DNA of 64,000 nucleotides from assembly GCA_031266875.1 (NCBI GenBank), contig JAISAE010000080.1, forward strand, positions 1 through 64,000, read 5' to 3'. Of the stretch, positions 44,350 to 52,753 are shown one piece after another. The notes beneath the pieces were generated by a model. The model did not search any database. It was not told where the DNA came from and was given only the letters and a program-made list of their open reading frames with translations. Position numbers and translations under genes: made by a program. The first letter of the stretch is position 1, and each line of letters begins with the position of its first letter. The DNA comes from Treponema sp. (GTDB taxonomy: Bacteria > Spirochaetota > Spirochaetia > Treponematales > Breznakiellaceae).

Positions 44350-44545
44350 ATCGTTGGCGCGATTACTCAGGCGGAAGTTCTTTCATAGGGCAGGCGGTAC
44401 GTTTTCCTGAAAACACCACCGCCTGCCGCACATGCTCGCTGACGCGCAGCCGCGTATCGCTCGCAATACGCTTTTTCTTTAGATTCGCGCCTTACTTCAC
44501 TTCGTTCAACAGAACTTTGCTGAAATATGTACCGATCAAGATGCT
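44350..44545 (-). pseudogene. Coding remnant at the end of the glycan locus
   Basis: On the - strand one frame reads GFSIASILIGTYFSKVLLNEVK, a stop, then in the same frame GANLKKKRIASDTRLRVSE...KELPPE and stop. It looks like the C-terminal end of one or two lost genes. I do not recognise the family. Confidence 0.35.
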
Positions 44546-45144
44546 TGCGATCGAGAACCCGTAGAAATGATAATATTCAGCATATCCAGCGCAAGTTTGT
44601 CACGGCTGAAATTTTTGGCTATAAACCCGCGTCCATGATAAAAATCTCTACCATTTGTTTTAATCCGGCTAATTGCGTTTATCAGCTCGCGCTCATTTTC
44701 CGGCTCCATAGTTTCACCGGCCTGTGCCTCAAGCACAATATTTCGCGCCTCGCCTTCAACGCCTATAATAACCGGAACTTCCATTGCCATAAGCTCAAAC
44801 ATTTTTGACGGGATAACAGTAGCAAATAATTTGCTTTTTTTTAGATGGATAAGGGAAGCGTCAGAAGCGGCAATAATCGCGGGAATTTCATTCTTGGGAA
44901 GTAAGCCCGTAAAACGAATGTTTCTAAGCCCGGAAGCTTCCGCTTCCAACATTTCCTTGCAGGCTCCATCCCCAACGATTAAAAACAACACATCTGTTTG
45001 AATTTGCCGTGCCGCCCTCAACACAACGTCAAGGCCGTGAGCCATGCCGATGGTTCCAATATATGAACAGATAAAAGTATTATTATCAGCATATCGCTCA
45101 CGAATACGCATATTTTTCCGGGTTAAATTGATCGAGATCAACAC
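44536..45144 (-). CDS. GT4 glycosyltransferase, C-terminal half (frameshifted)
   Basis: This frame carries the nucleotide-sugar-binding half of a WbuB-like GT4: CSYIGTIGMAHGLD, FLIVGDGACKEML and PSKMFELMAMEVPVIIG. It continues the gene at 45098-45745. Adding one A in the run GGAAAAATATG (around 45111) would join NPEK to NMRIRERYAD and restore a ~400-residue enzyme. The break may be a sequencing error, a recent mutation or a slippage switch. The track start at 45144 reuses frameshifted upstream sequence; a true separate start is unlikely. Confidence 0.7.
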   Translation of the reverse strand: MLISINLTRKNMRIRERYADNNTFICSYIGTIGMAHGLDVVLRAARQIQTDVLFLIVGDGACKEMLEAEASGLRNIRFTGLLPKNEIPAIIAASDASLIHLKKSKLFATVIPSKMFELMAMEVPVIIGVEGEARNIVLEAQAGETMEPENERELINAISRIKTNGRDFYHGRGFIAKNFSRDKLALDMLNIIISTGSRSQAS

Positions 45145-45745
45145 CGTTTGTGATCACTGATATTTTTTCAGGCGGTATACCCTTTTGAATAATATTATCA
45201 CGATACCCGTTTCCCACTGTGATAATGCGATCCGCCCGTTTATACATGGTGATTTCCATTTTTTCAAGCAGTTTAATAATAAATGATTTTTTCATCGCGC
45301 CAACCGCGAGTATTGATTCAGGCCATATATCCCGTATCTCAAGAATAAATGGCTTTTTTCTGAATATTGAAATAACCATGCCTGCCCAGCCAGTAAAAAA
45401 CTGCGGCGAGGTAGCGATTAAACGATCATACCTTTGCTTGGAAAAAAGTACATACAGAGTCATCATCAGCATCGACGACACATAATTGATAACTCGCGGA
45501 AAAAACCTGCTATTTGCCGCAATAAAGCTCCACAAGCGAATCACGGTGATACCATCCATTATTTCTTTTTGTATTACCTTGTTGCGATAGCCCGCGAATA
45601 TTTTCGCGTTAGGGGCATTTGGAACACAGGTAAGCACAGTGATTTTATGACCCGCCTTCACCCACCGCTTGCAATGTTCGTAGGTACGGGTCGCCGGAGC
45701 GTTCACTTCCGGTGGAAAATAATGGGTGAGGAAAAGCAGACGCAT
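45098..45745 (-). CDS. GT4 glycosyltransferase, N-terminal half (frameshifted)
   Basis: The acceptor-side half of a WbuB-like GT4: LFLTHYFPPEVNAPATRTYE, EIRDIWPESILAVG, and the linker VITNGVDLDQFNPEK. The frame then ends at YAYS because of the A-run shift described for the partner half. It probably adds a sugar in the surface glycan pathway of this locus. It follows the heparinase-like gene by 5 bp. Confidence 0.75.
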   Translation of the reverse strand: MRLLFLTHYFPPEVNAPATRTYEHCKRWVKAGHKITVLTCVPNAPNAKIFAGYRNKVIQKEIMDGITVIRLWSFIAANSRFFPRVINYVSSMLMMTLYVLFSKQRYDRLIATSPQFFTGWAGMVISIFRKKPFILEIRDIWPESILAVGAMKKSFIIKLLEKMEITMYKRADRIITVGNGYRDNIIQKGIPPEKISVITNGVDLDQFNPEKYAYS

Positions 45746-45750
45746 GGATT

Positions 45751-47343
45751 TTACAGAAAATCAAGCAGTGTTGTTAAATACTTTTCAAATATAATTTCAA
45801 TCGTATAATTGTTCTGAAACAGATTATATCCATCCGGTATTTGTGTTTGAGTTATCGTAATATTGTTCGTATTTTCAAAACTGATTACTACGCTTCCAAT
45901 TTTAACTGACAAGTCCCGCTTTTCCGGCGTATATGACGGCGCTATATGCAAATAAGCTTTGCCTTCCAAAACTTTACCGGCTAAGAAATCGGTAATCACA
46001 ATTTTTCTGTCGGAAAAAGTCCATTGCCGTTTATGAATTGTCCCTATTCTTTTATACCCGTCATGTTCGGCAATAACACTTTGCGCCGTATCTTCAATAA
46101 TCCGCACATGTGCCCGCCGCGCCGCCCTAAACGACGACCATACCTCAGACGAATCCCGGTCCAGCACGGTAACCGTATTATGCGCGGCTGTTCCACGTTC
46201 ATGCGAACGGACTTTTCCAGAATCATACGTTGAGATTCCGGTGTCAATAATAAGCGGTTTATGATAGGCATTAAGCACAAAATTAAAAGTATCCGCGTGG
46301 GCGTGACCAGGCTGATACGACGGCCCAATCCGGCCAATATCAAGCATACATTCGTATACGTCATTCTTAAAACAGCGATAGCCCGATTCTGACAGTCTCG
46401 CCGGATTATAACGATCAATATCTCCTTGCGCGATTATCTTCAAATCTAAAGCATATTGGTCGAGCTGCTCCGTTGTTGGCGCGATTCCTGGAACCGCGTC
46501 ATTTAATAACGGAATTGCACCATTCGCAAATGTTATGGCATTGAGCCATGACAGCATCCTCTTTGCTTTATCTTGCATAAAGGCAAGCAGACATTCCTGC
46601 TTGTCGAATCGCTTGTTATGCTGTGCCAGATTTATCGTGTCCAGCAAGCGATACAGCATAATCTGGTGATACATGGGGCTTAGTTCAAAATGAGCGCCGT
46701 CCGGCAATAGCTGCTCTTGTAATTCCGAGTGTAACAGCGTATATGCTTTATGGTAAAAAGCGCTGTCCTGAAAATAAAAAGCGCCAAAAAGCAGTGAAAA
46801 AGCGTTTTCAAGCAAATGGTTGCCCAATACATGATATTCCAGGTTTCCAAACAATATTTTATAAGCGCCATATAAGAAGGCGTCTATCCGTTCATCCTGT
46901 ATCGCGTGTCTTGTTATAAAACGTATCCAGAATATATTACGCAGTGATATTGGATAAGAATCGTATCCAATACGAACTTCTTTATAGTGATCGATAAAAT
47001 CGTTAATTAATTTTAATCCGGTTTCCTTGTCAAATCCGTATTGATGCAAAAACTCAAAGTAGTTTAAATTATACGCCCACAGCATACCATGGCCAGCGTA
47101 GTTCCAGTCAATTTTACCGTAAAATTGATATGCCTTATTCAAAAAAACAAATTTCATATCATTAAAGTAAGTTGGATAAGAATAAAGACTGTCCTTCATA
47201 TTCAATAAAGCAGGTTTCTTCGGATAAGTTTTTATGCTCGCGGATTTATTTCTTTTGCATATACTATAAAATAATCGAAAAACTATCTGTTTAAATTTTA
47301 GAGTCTGTAATGTGCGTACATATATACATATTTTAGTCGGCAT
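45751..47343 (-). CDS. Heparinase II/III-family protein
   Basis: A 530-residue protein. An alpha/alpha toroid half contains LLPDGAHFELSPMYHQIMLYR, and the lyase core contains GHAHADTFNFVLNAYHKP and HERGTAAHNTVTV. Family members cleave uronate-containing polysaccharides by beta-elimination; within biosynthesis loci they may trim the growing glycan, which here probably contains ManNAc-uronate. No signal peptide is obvious. The gene is AT-rich like its neighbours. Confidence 0.85.
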   Translation of the reverse strand: MPTKICIYVRTLQTLKFKQIVFRLFYSICKRNKSASIKTYPKKPALLNMKDSLYSYPTYFNDMKFVFLNKAYQFYGKIDWNYAGHGMLWAYNLNYFEFLHQYGFDKETGLKLINDFIDHYKEVRIGYDSYPISLRNIFWIRFITRHAIQDERIDAFLYGAYKILFGNLEYHVLGNHLLENAFSLLFGAFYFQDSAFYHKAYTLLHSELQEQLLPDGAHFELSPMYHQIMLYRLLDTINLAQHNKRFDKQECLLAFMQDKAKRMLSWLNAITFANGAIPLLNDAVPGIAPTTEQLDQYALDLKIIAQGDIDRYNPARLSESGYRCFKNDVYECMLDIGRIGPSYQPGHAHADTFNFVLNAYHKPLIIDTGISTYDSGKVRSHERGTAAHNTVTVLDRDSSEVWSSFRAARRAHVRIIEDTAQSVIAEHDGYKRIGTIHKRQWTFSDRKIVITDFLAGKVLEGKAYLHIAPSYTPEKRDLSVKIGSVVISFENTNNITITQTQIPDGYNLFQNNYTIEIIFEKYLTTLLDFL

Positions 47344-47358
47344 AAACAGCCTGCGTAA

Positions 47359-48528
47359 TTATTCAAAAAACATTTCTGATGTATATTTTTCTATTTTTAG
47401 AAAAATATCTTTTTCATTGTTATCAAGACGGCGATCCAAGTTCTTTTTTACCAGTTCCAATAATTTTTCTTCTTCCCCAATAAAAACATAATCCTGCTTA
47501 TAGTCGCTTAAAATACCGGGTCCCTTTAATCCCCAGGTTTTATCAAAGTAACCTATACAGGAGGTCCCCGCTGACAGCGCAAGAAGGATGGAATGAAGAC
47601 GCATTCCAATTAACAAATCACAGGTTCTATAAAAATTCCGCAATGCTAACGGATCATTGCTTTCATAGAAAAGAACATTTTCGGTGTCGCTAAAATATTC
47701 TTGGACACGCTTTGTAGAAAGTGTATCTTTTTCCGTTTGCACGACAAAAATAATCTTATAATTATTTTTTAAGAGCATACCGGTTATGGCAAGCAATACA
47801 GCTTCAATTTGTTTTATCTTTATATCGGGCAAATCATAATAGTCTCCAATAGTGCTGGCCCGTATAGTAACAGCAACTTTTCTGGTTATGATTCTTTGTG
47901 TGTATGCAACGGGCCGCATAAAAAACACCAGATCGGTATTTAAGAAAATGGAAGACTTCGGGAAATATTGCTTAAATACGTCGTAAGACAACGCTTCCCG
48001 GCAGTATACTTTTTCAGCGGCGTTTAATACCGGCTTTATTGTTCGCCTTCCCAGCCAATTGAATTCGGTGGTAGACTGCGGCAAAATAACAAACGGAACT
48101 TTTGCTTTTTTAGCAAGTCTTAATGGATATAGCAGCGCCGTCATCCTGATAAAATCAGTTACGGTAGTACAGTGTAACGAGTTCCCGCCATTAAAATATA
48201 CTGCATCAAAGTATTTTATTTGCTTTCTTAAAACAGGCTCAGGCATAATGCCCATAAGCTTTAATAATCCTGAAAAATACCGCATAACAATGGTAAGCCT
48301 TGAAGCGTTCCGGTCAAATTCAAACGGACACGGCAATACTTTTATTAAAGGATATAATTTTTTTAAATATGCGGAACTTTCTCTAAAATAGCTATCATTC
48401 GCGTGCCGCGACACCACGGTTAATTCGATCTCTTTCCGCAAAAGCAAATCAATTGCCCCAAGGGTCATAGCCAGATCGCCGGCGTTTTTCTTGCCTGAAA
48501 AAGCATAATACAAAAGAATCTTTTTCAT
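47359..48528 (-). CDS. Polysaccharide pyruvyl transferase-family protein
   Basis: A 389-residue protein with YYAFSGKKNAGDLAMTLGA at the start, and RTCDLLIGMRLHSILLALSAG near the end, the CsaB/ExoV-type signature. It would add ketal pyruvate to a sugar, making the glycan more acidic. It overlaps the Fe-S protein gene by 4 bp. Confidence 0.85.
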   Translation of the reverse strand: MKKILLYYAFSGKKNAGDLAMTLGAIDLLLRKEIELTVVSRHANDSYFRESSAYLKKLYPLIKVLPCPFEFDRNASRLTIVMRYFSGLLKLMGIMPEPVLRKQIKYFDAVYFNGGNSLHCTTVTDFIRMTALLYPLRLAKKAKVPFVILPQSTTEFNWLGRRTIKPVLNAAEKVYCREALSYDVFKQYFPKSSIFLNTDLVFFMRPVAYTQRIITRKVAVTIRASTIGDYYDLPDIKIKQIEAVLLAITGMLLKNNYKIIFVVQTEKDTLSTKRVQEYFSDTENVLFYESNDPLALRNFYRTCDLLIGMRLHSILLALSAGTSCIGYFDKTWGLKGPGILSDYKQDYVFIGEEEKLLELVKKNLDRRLDNNEKDIFLKIEKYTSEMFFE

Positions 48529-49709
48529 TTTTCCACCATAGTATTAACGTTCATTGGTTTTCTCAGTTTGTCAAAACAACGCCGGACAATCTTTTGCAGT
48601 AACATCCTAAAAATAAGCAGATAATCAGTGTATTTTTTTACAAGGGTATCAAACGGCATCGTATCCAAATGCTTAAAAAACAAATCCCTATTCCTATGCC
48701 TTCCCTTGAAACACTTGAATGTGGTGCGGGCATATTCTTTTGACAATTCACTATTTATATAAACATATTTACATTGCGCTTTGATATGTTCAAAGAGTTC
48801 TTTGCCCTTTTCCGAATTGAGGATAACCAATGAAGTGCCATATCGGTCATACATACCGGGAAAATATTTTTTAATTTTCCAGAAATCGCCAAGTGTTATA
48901 TCCGAACCCTGATTTACCGGCCTGAAATTACATTGAAAACAGGAAGGCCGGAGCGATATGCCGTATCCATAGGATTTATGAAAATACAGATCGTTTTTAC
49001 TTACATATCGTACGCCATTCTCAAATTCAAGCAACATATACATGGGATTCCAATTAGGATTTTTATACCTGAAACTTATGCGCACCGGTTTCGAGTGATA
49101 TATGCTTTTTTGATATGCAAGATATTTCTCCCAAACTTTTGGGGATGAAGCGCCGCCGCAAATAAGATCAAGACAATAAAGATTAGTATATTCAGATTGC
49201 AGATACGCTTTCAAACCGGCAATCTGGCACGGAGTTCCGCTAAAAAGCGCTTTTTGTCCCTCGTCAAGTCTTTTTTTGCATGCCTTGTAACTTTCACCTA
49301 TGCTGCTTTGGACATACTTTGAACCCCGAAAAGCCGCAAGTCCTTCAATACTCTCAGCAGCGTCATGTTGCACATGAAAATCAGCGTCAAACGCCGCGCC
49401 AAACACGGCTCCATGTTGACGAATGACTGTTTCCGCTAACAGCGTAAACACGCCCCCCGAAGAACTGATCTTTCGGGTTGCCGCATCATTATTTATCACC
49501 GCGATTAAATTATCAGGCTGAATCTTTTGTTTTTCCCGATGTAACGCGGGGCAAATTTTTTCACACAACCCACAGTTTTTACACTGTAACGTATCAATGC
49601 GAGGATATAAAAACCCCTCGTGATCGGGCGTCATGCTGATACAGTTCCAGGGACATATACTATAACAAGCATGACAGCCATTACAAAGAGAATTTCTCAC
49701 TACACTCAT
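48525..49709 (-). CDS. FrhB/F420 hydrogenase beta-like Fe-S oxidoreductase
   Basis: A 394-residue protein with two N-terminal 4Fe-4S motifs (CNGCHACYSICPW and CKNCGLCEKICP), then the coenzyme F420 hydrogenase/dehydrogenase beta domain (SSGGVFTLLAE, SGTPCQIAGLKAYL, QGSDITLGDFW). Such proteins commonly sit beside pyruvyl transferases in polysaccharide loci, as here. The physiological reaction in that setting is not established to my knowledge. Confidence 0.85.
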   Translation of the reverse strand: MSVVRNSLCNGCHACYSICPWNCISMTPDHEGFLYPRIDTLQCKNCGLCEKICPALHREKQKIQPDNLIAVINNDAATRKISSSGGVFTLLAETVIRQHGAVFGAAFDADFHVQHDAAESIEGLAAFRGSKYVQSSIGESYKACKKRLDEGQKALFSGTPCQIAGLKAYLQSEYTNLYCLDLICGGASSPKVWEKYLAYQKSIYHSKPVRISFRYKNPNWNPMYMLLEFENGVRYVSKNDLYFHKSYGYGISLRPSCFQCNFRPVNQGSDITLGDFWKIKKYFPGMYDRYGTSLVILNSEKGKELFEHIKAQCKYVYINSELSKEYARTTFKCFKGRHRNRDLFFKHLDTMPFDTLVKKYTDYLLIFRMLLQKIVRRCFDKLRKPMNVNTMVEK

Positions 49710-49738
49710 TTTGCTTATCCTGCTAAAAAACCAAGGAA

Positions 49739-51055
49739 TTAGCGTATATCGGAAATCACCAGCCGCAGCTTTCCTGTTTTGGTGCGGGGTATTGTTTCAA
49801 CATAATTGATCGTTATAAAAACCGAGTCATCTATACGTTCTCTTATTTCTTGCATCAATTGTTTTTCATCTTCAACGGTATAGTCCTTTCCCTTAACTAT
49901 ATCAAAATCTATGTGATATAAATCTTTTTGATGAATTTGCGCTTCTTTAATGGCTGTTAGAGGTTTAAACAGGTGGTTTAACTGTCCCAATTTCACGCCG
50001 TTTGGCAATGTAATAGCATCTTCTATTCGCCCATCAATGCAGCTAATTTTTCCATCCATGAATTCCGCAATATCGCCGGTATCATACCGAATCAATGGAA
50101 AAGCCTCATTTGAAAAACCGGTGCCGACTATTTTATATAAATTTTCATTTCCTTCTATGGGAAGAAATTCAATATAGCAATAATCATTATTAATGATAAA
50201 TTCATCCTGTGCGTTTTGGTATATACTTGCGACTCCTTCCGTTAATCCATAATGCTGGCATATTCTGGCATTGGGAAATATCCTTTTTAGAATATCTTTT
50301 TGGTGTCCCAATAAAGTCTCGGACGATAAGGAGATATTTTTTACGCAACCCAGGGGAGGCAAGTTGTTTTCATATATTAGTGAAGCTAAGAGAGATATTT
50401 GTGAAGGATACCCGGTCAACCATTTTAGCTGCCTTTTGTGGATTTCGTTATAATAGCTTTCGACGGTATTGCCGCTTAAATGAATAGAGCTAAACATAAC
50501 CTGTTTTCCGGGTTTATTTATTCTCCAAAAAGGCGGATTTTTGTTTTTAGATGAAATAATTTTCTTGGTGCCGAACCAGCCGCACCACCAATCCATTTCA
50601 ATCCCATTCAAACGCCGGTATCGCCAATTTACCGCCCATTGCTTATTTTCCATCTCAACGGTATAGGGCAAGGCCATGCCGCTTCCGGTTGACCCGCTGG
50701 TTTTCATTTCAATGGTCTTTGCCTTGCAGGTTGGATTAACAAAGAGTTTGACATCTTTTTTCACTATTTCTTTGTTAATTACCGGCAGCTTCTTTAGTTC
50801 CGTATAAATATCCCCGGCATTAACATTAAATCCACATTCCCTGAATAACTTCTTATAAAACGGGGTTTCAGAAACCGCGTGCAAAAAGTTTTTCAAACAC
50901 TGATCAGGCTGGTACTCTCTTTTCTGAAATTTTTCCAGATATTCATAAAAATTCCGGTTAAACCTTCTCCGAAAAATTAAGTAACCTTTTACAGAGCAAA
51001 ATAAATTTTGAATAACAACCGGAGAATTATCGTAGATTCTTTCTATACATGACAT
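49739..51055 (-). CDS. CapK / phenylacetate-CoA ligase-like protein
   Basis: A 438-residue ANL-type adenylating enzyme. The ATP loop is MKTSGSTGSGMALPY, with QHYGLTEGVAS and RYDTGDIAEF, and the C-terminal lysine region PRTKTGKLRLV. In polysaccharide loci these CapK homologues are thought to activate or attach an acyl group. A 43-bp copy of the upstream glycosyltransferase tail supplies the ribosome site (TAGGAGG) of this gene. Confidence 0.8.
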   Translation of the reverse strand: MSCIERIYDNSPVVIQNLFCSVKGYLIFRRRFNRNFYEYLEKFQKREYQPDQCLKNFLHAVSETPFYKKLFRECGFNVNAGDIYTELKKLPVINKEIVKKDVKLFVNPTCKAKTIEMKTSGSTGSGMALPYTVEMENKQWAVNWRYRRLNGIEMDWWCGWFGTKKIISSKNKNPPFWRINKPGKQVMFSSIHLSGNTVESYYNEIHKRQLKWLTGYPSQISLLASLIYENNLPPLGCVKNISLSSETLLGHQKDILKRIFPNARICQHYGLTEGVASIYQNAQDEFIINNDYCYIEFLPIEGNENLYKIVGTGFSNEAFPLIRYDTGDIAEFMDGKISCIDGRIEDAITLPNGVKLGQLNHLFKPLTAIKEAQIHQKDLYHIDFDIVKGKDYTVEDEKQLMQEIRERIDDSVFITINYVETIPRTKTGKLRLVISDIR

Positions 51056-51061
51056 TATATT

Positions 51062-51104
51062 TCCTCCTATAGGACTTTCATAAGTCCTTCATGGTATATA
51101 GTTA
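51062..51104. repeat. 43-bp direct repeat, left copy
   Basis: TCCTCCTATAGGACTTTCAT and the following bases match 52711-52753 with one mismatch. The sequence is the last ~11 codons of the GT4 gene plus the ribosome site region. The two copies lie 1649 bp apart and bracket the HepT/MntA pair and the 52.1-kb hypothetical. Confidence 0.9.
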
Positions 51105-51108
51105 GGGG

Positions 51109-51585
51109 TTACGGCAAAGATCGTTGGGGCATTTCACTTATTTTTATAAAAAGTTCAACATCAGTTTTTATTATTTCCCATACATCTTCAATTTCTTTTA
51201 TTAAAGGTCCCATTTCATTCCAATCTAATTCTGAACTATACGCATGCCTTATAAAATGCCTAAACAATAAATATTTTTCCAATTTCTTTTTTACATCATT
51301 CCTGATAATTTTTATATTTCTTGAATTATTTCCAAATGCCATTTCAAATAATGTTTTATGCCATTTAAAATCATTGGGCAATTTTTCATTTAAATATTTA
51401 AAAATTAATACAATAACACTTTCAACACCATTATAAAACGAATGTAGTACCTGCGCCGCCGCTGTTATTTCTATAATATCAGGTTCCTTTATCTTGCATA
51501 AATCCAATAAAGGTTTTACATCCGTCAATGATTTTTCTATCCGTGAAATCTCATGTTCGATTTTTATTTTTACATTATCATCCAA
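51109..51585 (-). CDS. HepT-like HEPN toxin
   Basis: A 158-residue all-helical HEPN protein. The ribonuclease motif R-x4-H is visible in FRHFIRHAY. It overlaps the nucleotidyltransferase gene by 8 bp, the usual MntA-HepT layout with antitoxin first. The pair is more AT-rich than the genes around it and forms part of an insertion into the glycan locus. Confidence 0.78.
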   Translation of the reverse strand: MDDNVKIKIEHEISRIEKSLTDVKPLLDLCKIKEPDIIEITAAAQVLHSFYNGVESVIVLIFKYLNEKLPNDFKWHKTLFEMAFGNNSRNIKIIRNDVKKKLEKYLLFRHFIRHAYSSELDWNEMGPLIKEIEDVWEIIKTDVELFIKISEMPQRSLP

Positions 51586-51871
51586 TTTGAATAACTTCGC
51601 CTATCCTGTTGAGCATTGAATAAAAATCAGAATTTAAGTCAAAATCTACTAAATCAATTTTATGTTCAATGTCAAAATATAATCTTGAATATACGTCAAA
51701 AAATTTGCCTTTTGGGAGTCCTTTAATACCAATATCTATATCAGAATTCTCATGTATTTTTCCTGAAACCAGTGAGCCAAACAAAAAAACTGATTGGCAG
51801 CCTTCACTTTTGAGTAAATTTGTTGCAATTTCAATATCTTTTCGATATTTTGAAGGAATATTGAGTTCCAT
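51578..51871 (-). CDS. MntA-like nucleotidyltransferase antitoxin
   Basis: A 97-residue minimal nucleotidyltransferase with FLFGSLVSGKIHENSDIDIG (GSx-Gx-SDxD) and a later acidic residue in KIDLVDFD. MntA proteins neutralise HepT by adding AMP groups near its active site. A consensus promoter lies so close that the message is probably leaderless. Confidence 0.82.
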   Translation of the reverse strand: MELNIPSKYRKDIEIATNLLKSEGCQSVFLFGSLVSGKIHENSDIDIGIKGLPKGKFFDVYSRLYFDIEHKIDLVDFDLNSDFYSMLNRIGEVIQIG

Positions 51872-51877
51872 GTTCAG

Positions 51878-51905
51878 ATTATATCTTATTTTTTCATTAT
51901 GTCAA
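51878..51905 (-). promoter_or_regulatory. mntA-hepT promoter
   Basis: TTGACA (51905-51900), a 16-nt spacer and TATAAT (51883-51878), only 6 nt before the ATG. A near-perfect palindrome GTATAAT/ATTATAC lies just upstream of the -35 (about 51915-51931) and could be an operator. Confidence 0.8.
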
Positions 51906-51987
51906 CTTATGTCTTTGTATAATTTATTATACATTTTTGCCCCTAACGGTGCATATCTAAAAAATAGCAACTATTAAAGAACAAAAA

Positions 51988-52056
51988 GCTGACCCATTGA
52001 CGCTCAGAGCGAACCCGTCAAACCATTAAGCTGACCCATTGACGCTCAGAGCTTAT
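51988..52056. repeat. Two direct repeats of about 25 bp
   Basis: AAGCTGACCCATTGACGCTC plus AGAGC occurs twice, 41 bp apart, between mntA and the next gene. It may mark a boundary between two parts of the insertion. Confidence 0.8.
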
Positions 52057-52064
52057 TGGTCAGG

Positions 52065-52574
52065 CTAGGAACCGGCGCTCTCACCCGCCTCGGAGCCTTC
52101 CCCGCCACCCTTGCGGCTCCGGCTGGGCAGCCGGCTCGACAGGTCTTCTAACTGTGCCTTTGCGCCGGCCACATTCTCCCGCGCCGCAAGTTTCAGCGCG
52201 TTGTAGTACACGTAAGCCGCTTCAAGCGCGTCGCTCCCCTCGGCGGAAAGCGTGTCCTTGAGAGTAACGGCAAACTGTTCGACCTTGTCTATGAGGTTCC
52301 ACAACTCGTGCGTCGTTTCAAGATGTCCGGTGAACGCCGCCATATCAAAGTGTCCGGGGCGAAACTCCGGGTTCACCTTAGCGTAAGCCTCGGCGTGTTC
52401 CACAAACGACTGGGTTTTCGGCCCCATCTTCGCCATACGCTTCCGGTCGTCCAGGGTGAGCGGGCGCAAATACGGCTCAAGCGGCGCGATGAGGGCGGTC
52501 AGCGCCGTTTCCGCCGCGTCGATTACAGCTGCGGGTATCCTCTTCGTCAGAGTGTCTTCGTTTGATTCAGGCAT
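52065..52574 (-). CDS. Conserved hypothetical of gut treponemes/Bacteroidetes
   Basis: A 169-residue, helix-rich protein with LTLDDRKRMAKMGPKTQSFVEHAEAYA and a C-terminal YVYYNALKLAARENVAGAKAQ, then a Ser/Gly/Arg tail. I remember this pattern from many gut Bacteroidetes and treponeme hypotheticals; function unknown. AAGGAGG before ATG 52574 fixes the start (track start 52673). It is GC-rich, unlike the AT-rich toxin-antitoxin genes, although all lie in the same 1.65-kb insertion. Confidence 0.72.
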   Translation of the reverse strand: MPESNEDTLTKRIPAAVIDAAETALTALIAPLEPYLRPLTLDDRKRMAKMGPKTQSFVEHAEAYAKVNPEFRPGHFDMAAFTGHLETTHELWNLIDKVEQFAVTLKDTLSAEGSDALEAAYVYYNALKLAARENVAGAKAQLEDLSSRLPSRSRKGGGEGSEAGESAGS

Positions 52575-52710
52575 AAGTGCCTCCTTGTTCGTAACATTTT
52601 CGGGTAGTATACTCTTCTCCTTGCCAATGTCAAGGGCAGAACGAGCGCATACCCAGCCGGAGCTTGCCTTCACGGTTAAAAATTCTCATCAGACACCGGA
52701 CAGGATCGTA

Positions 52711-52753
52711 TCCTCCTATAGGACTTTCATAAGTCCCTCATGGTATATAGTTA
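52711..52753. repeat. 43-bp direct repeat, right copy
   Basis: This is the original copy, encoding the C-terminal residues TIYHEGLMKVL of the GT4 protein. See 51062-51104. Confidence 0.9.
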
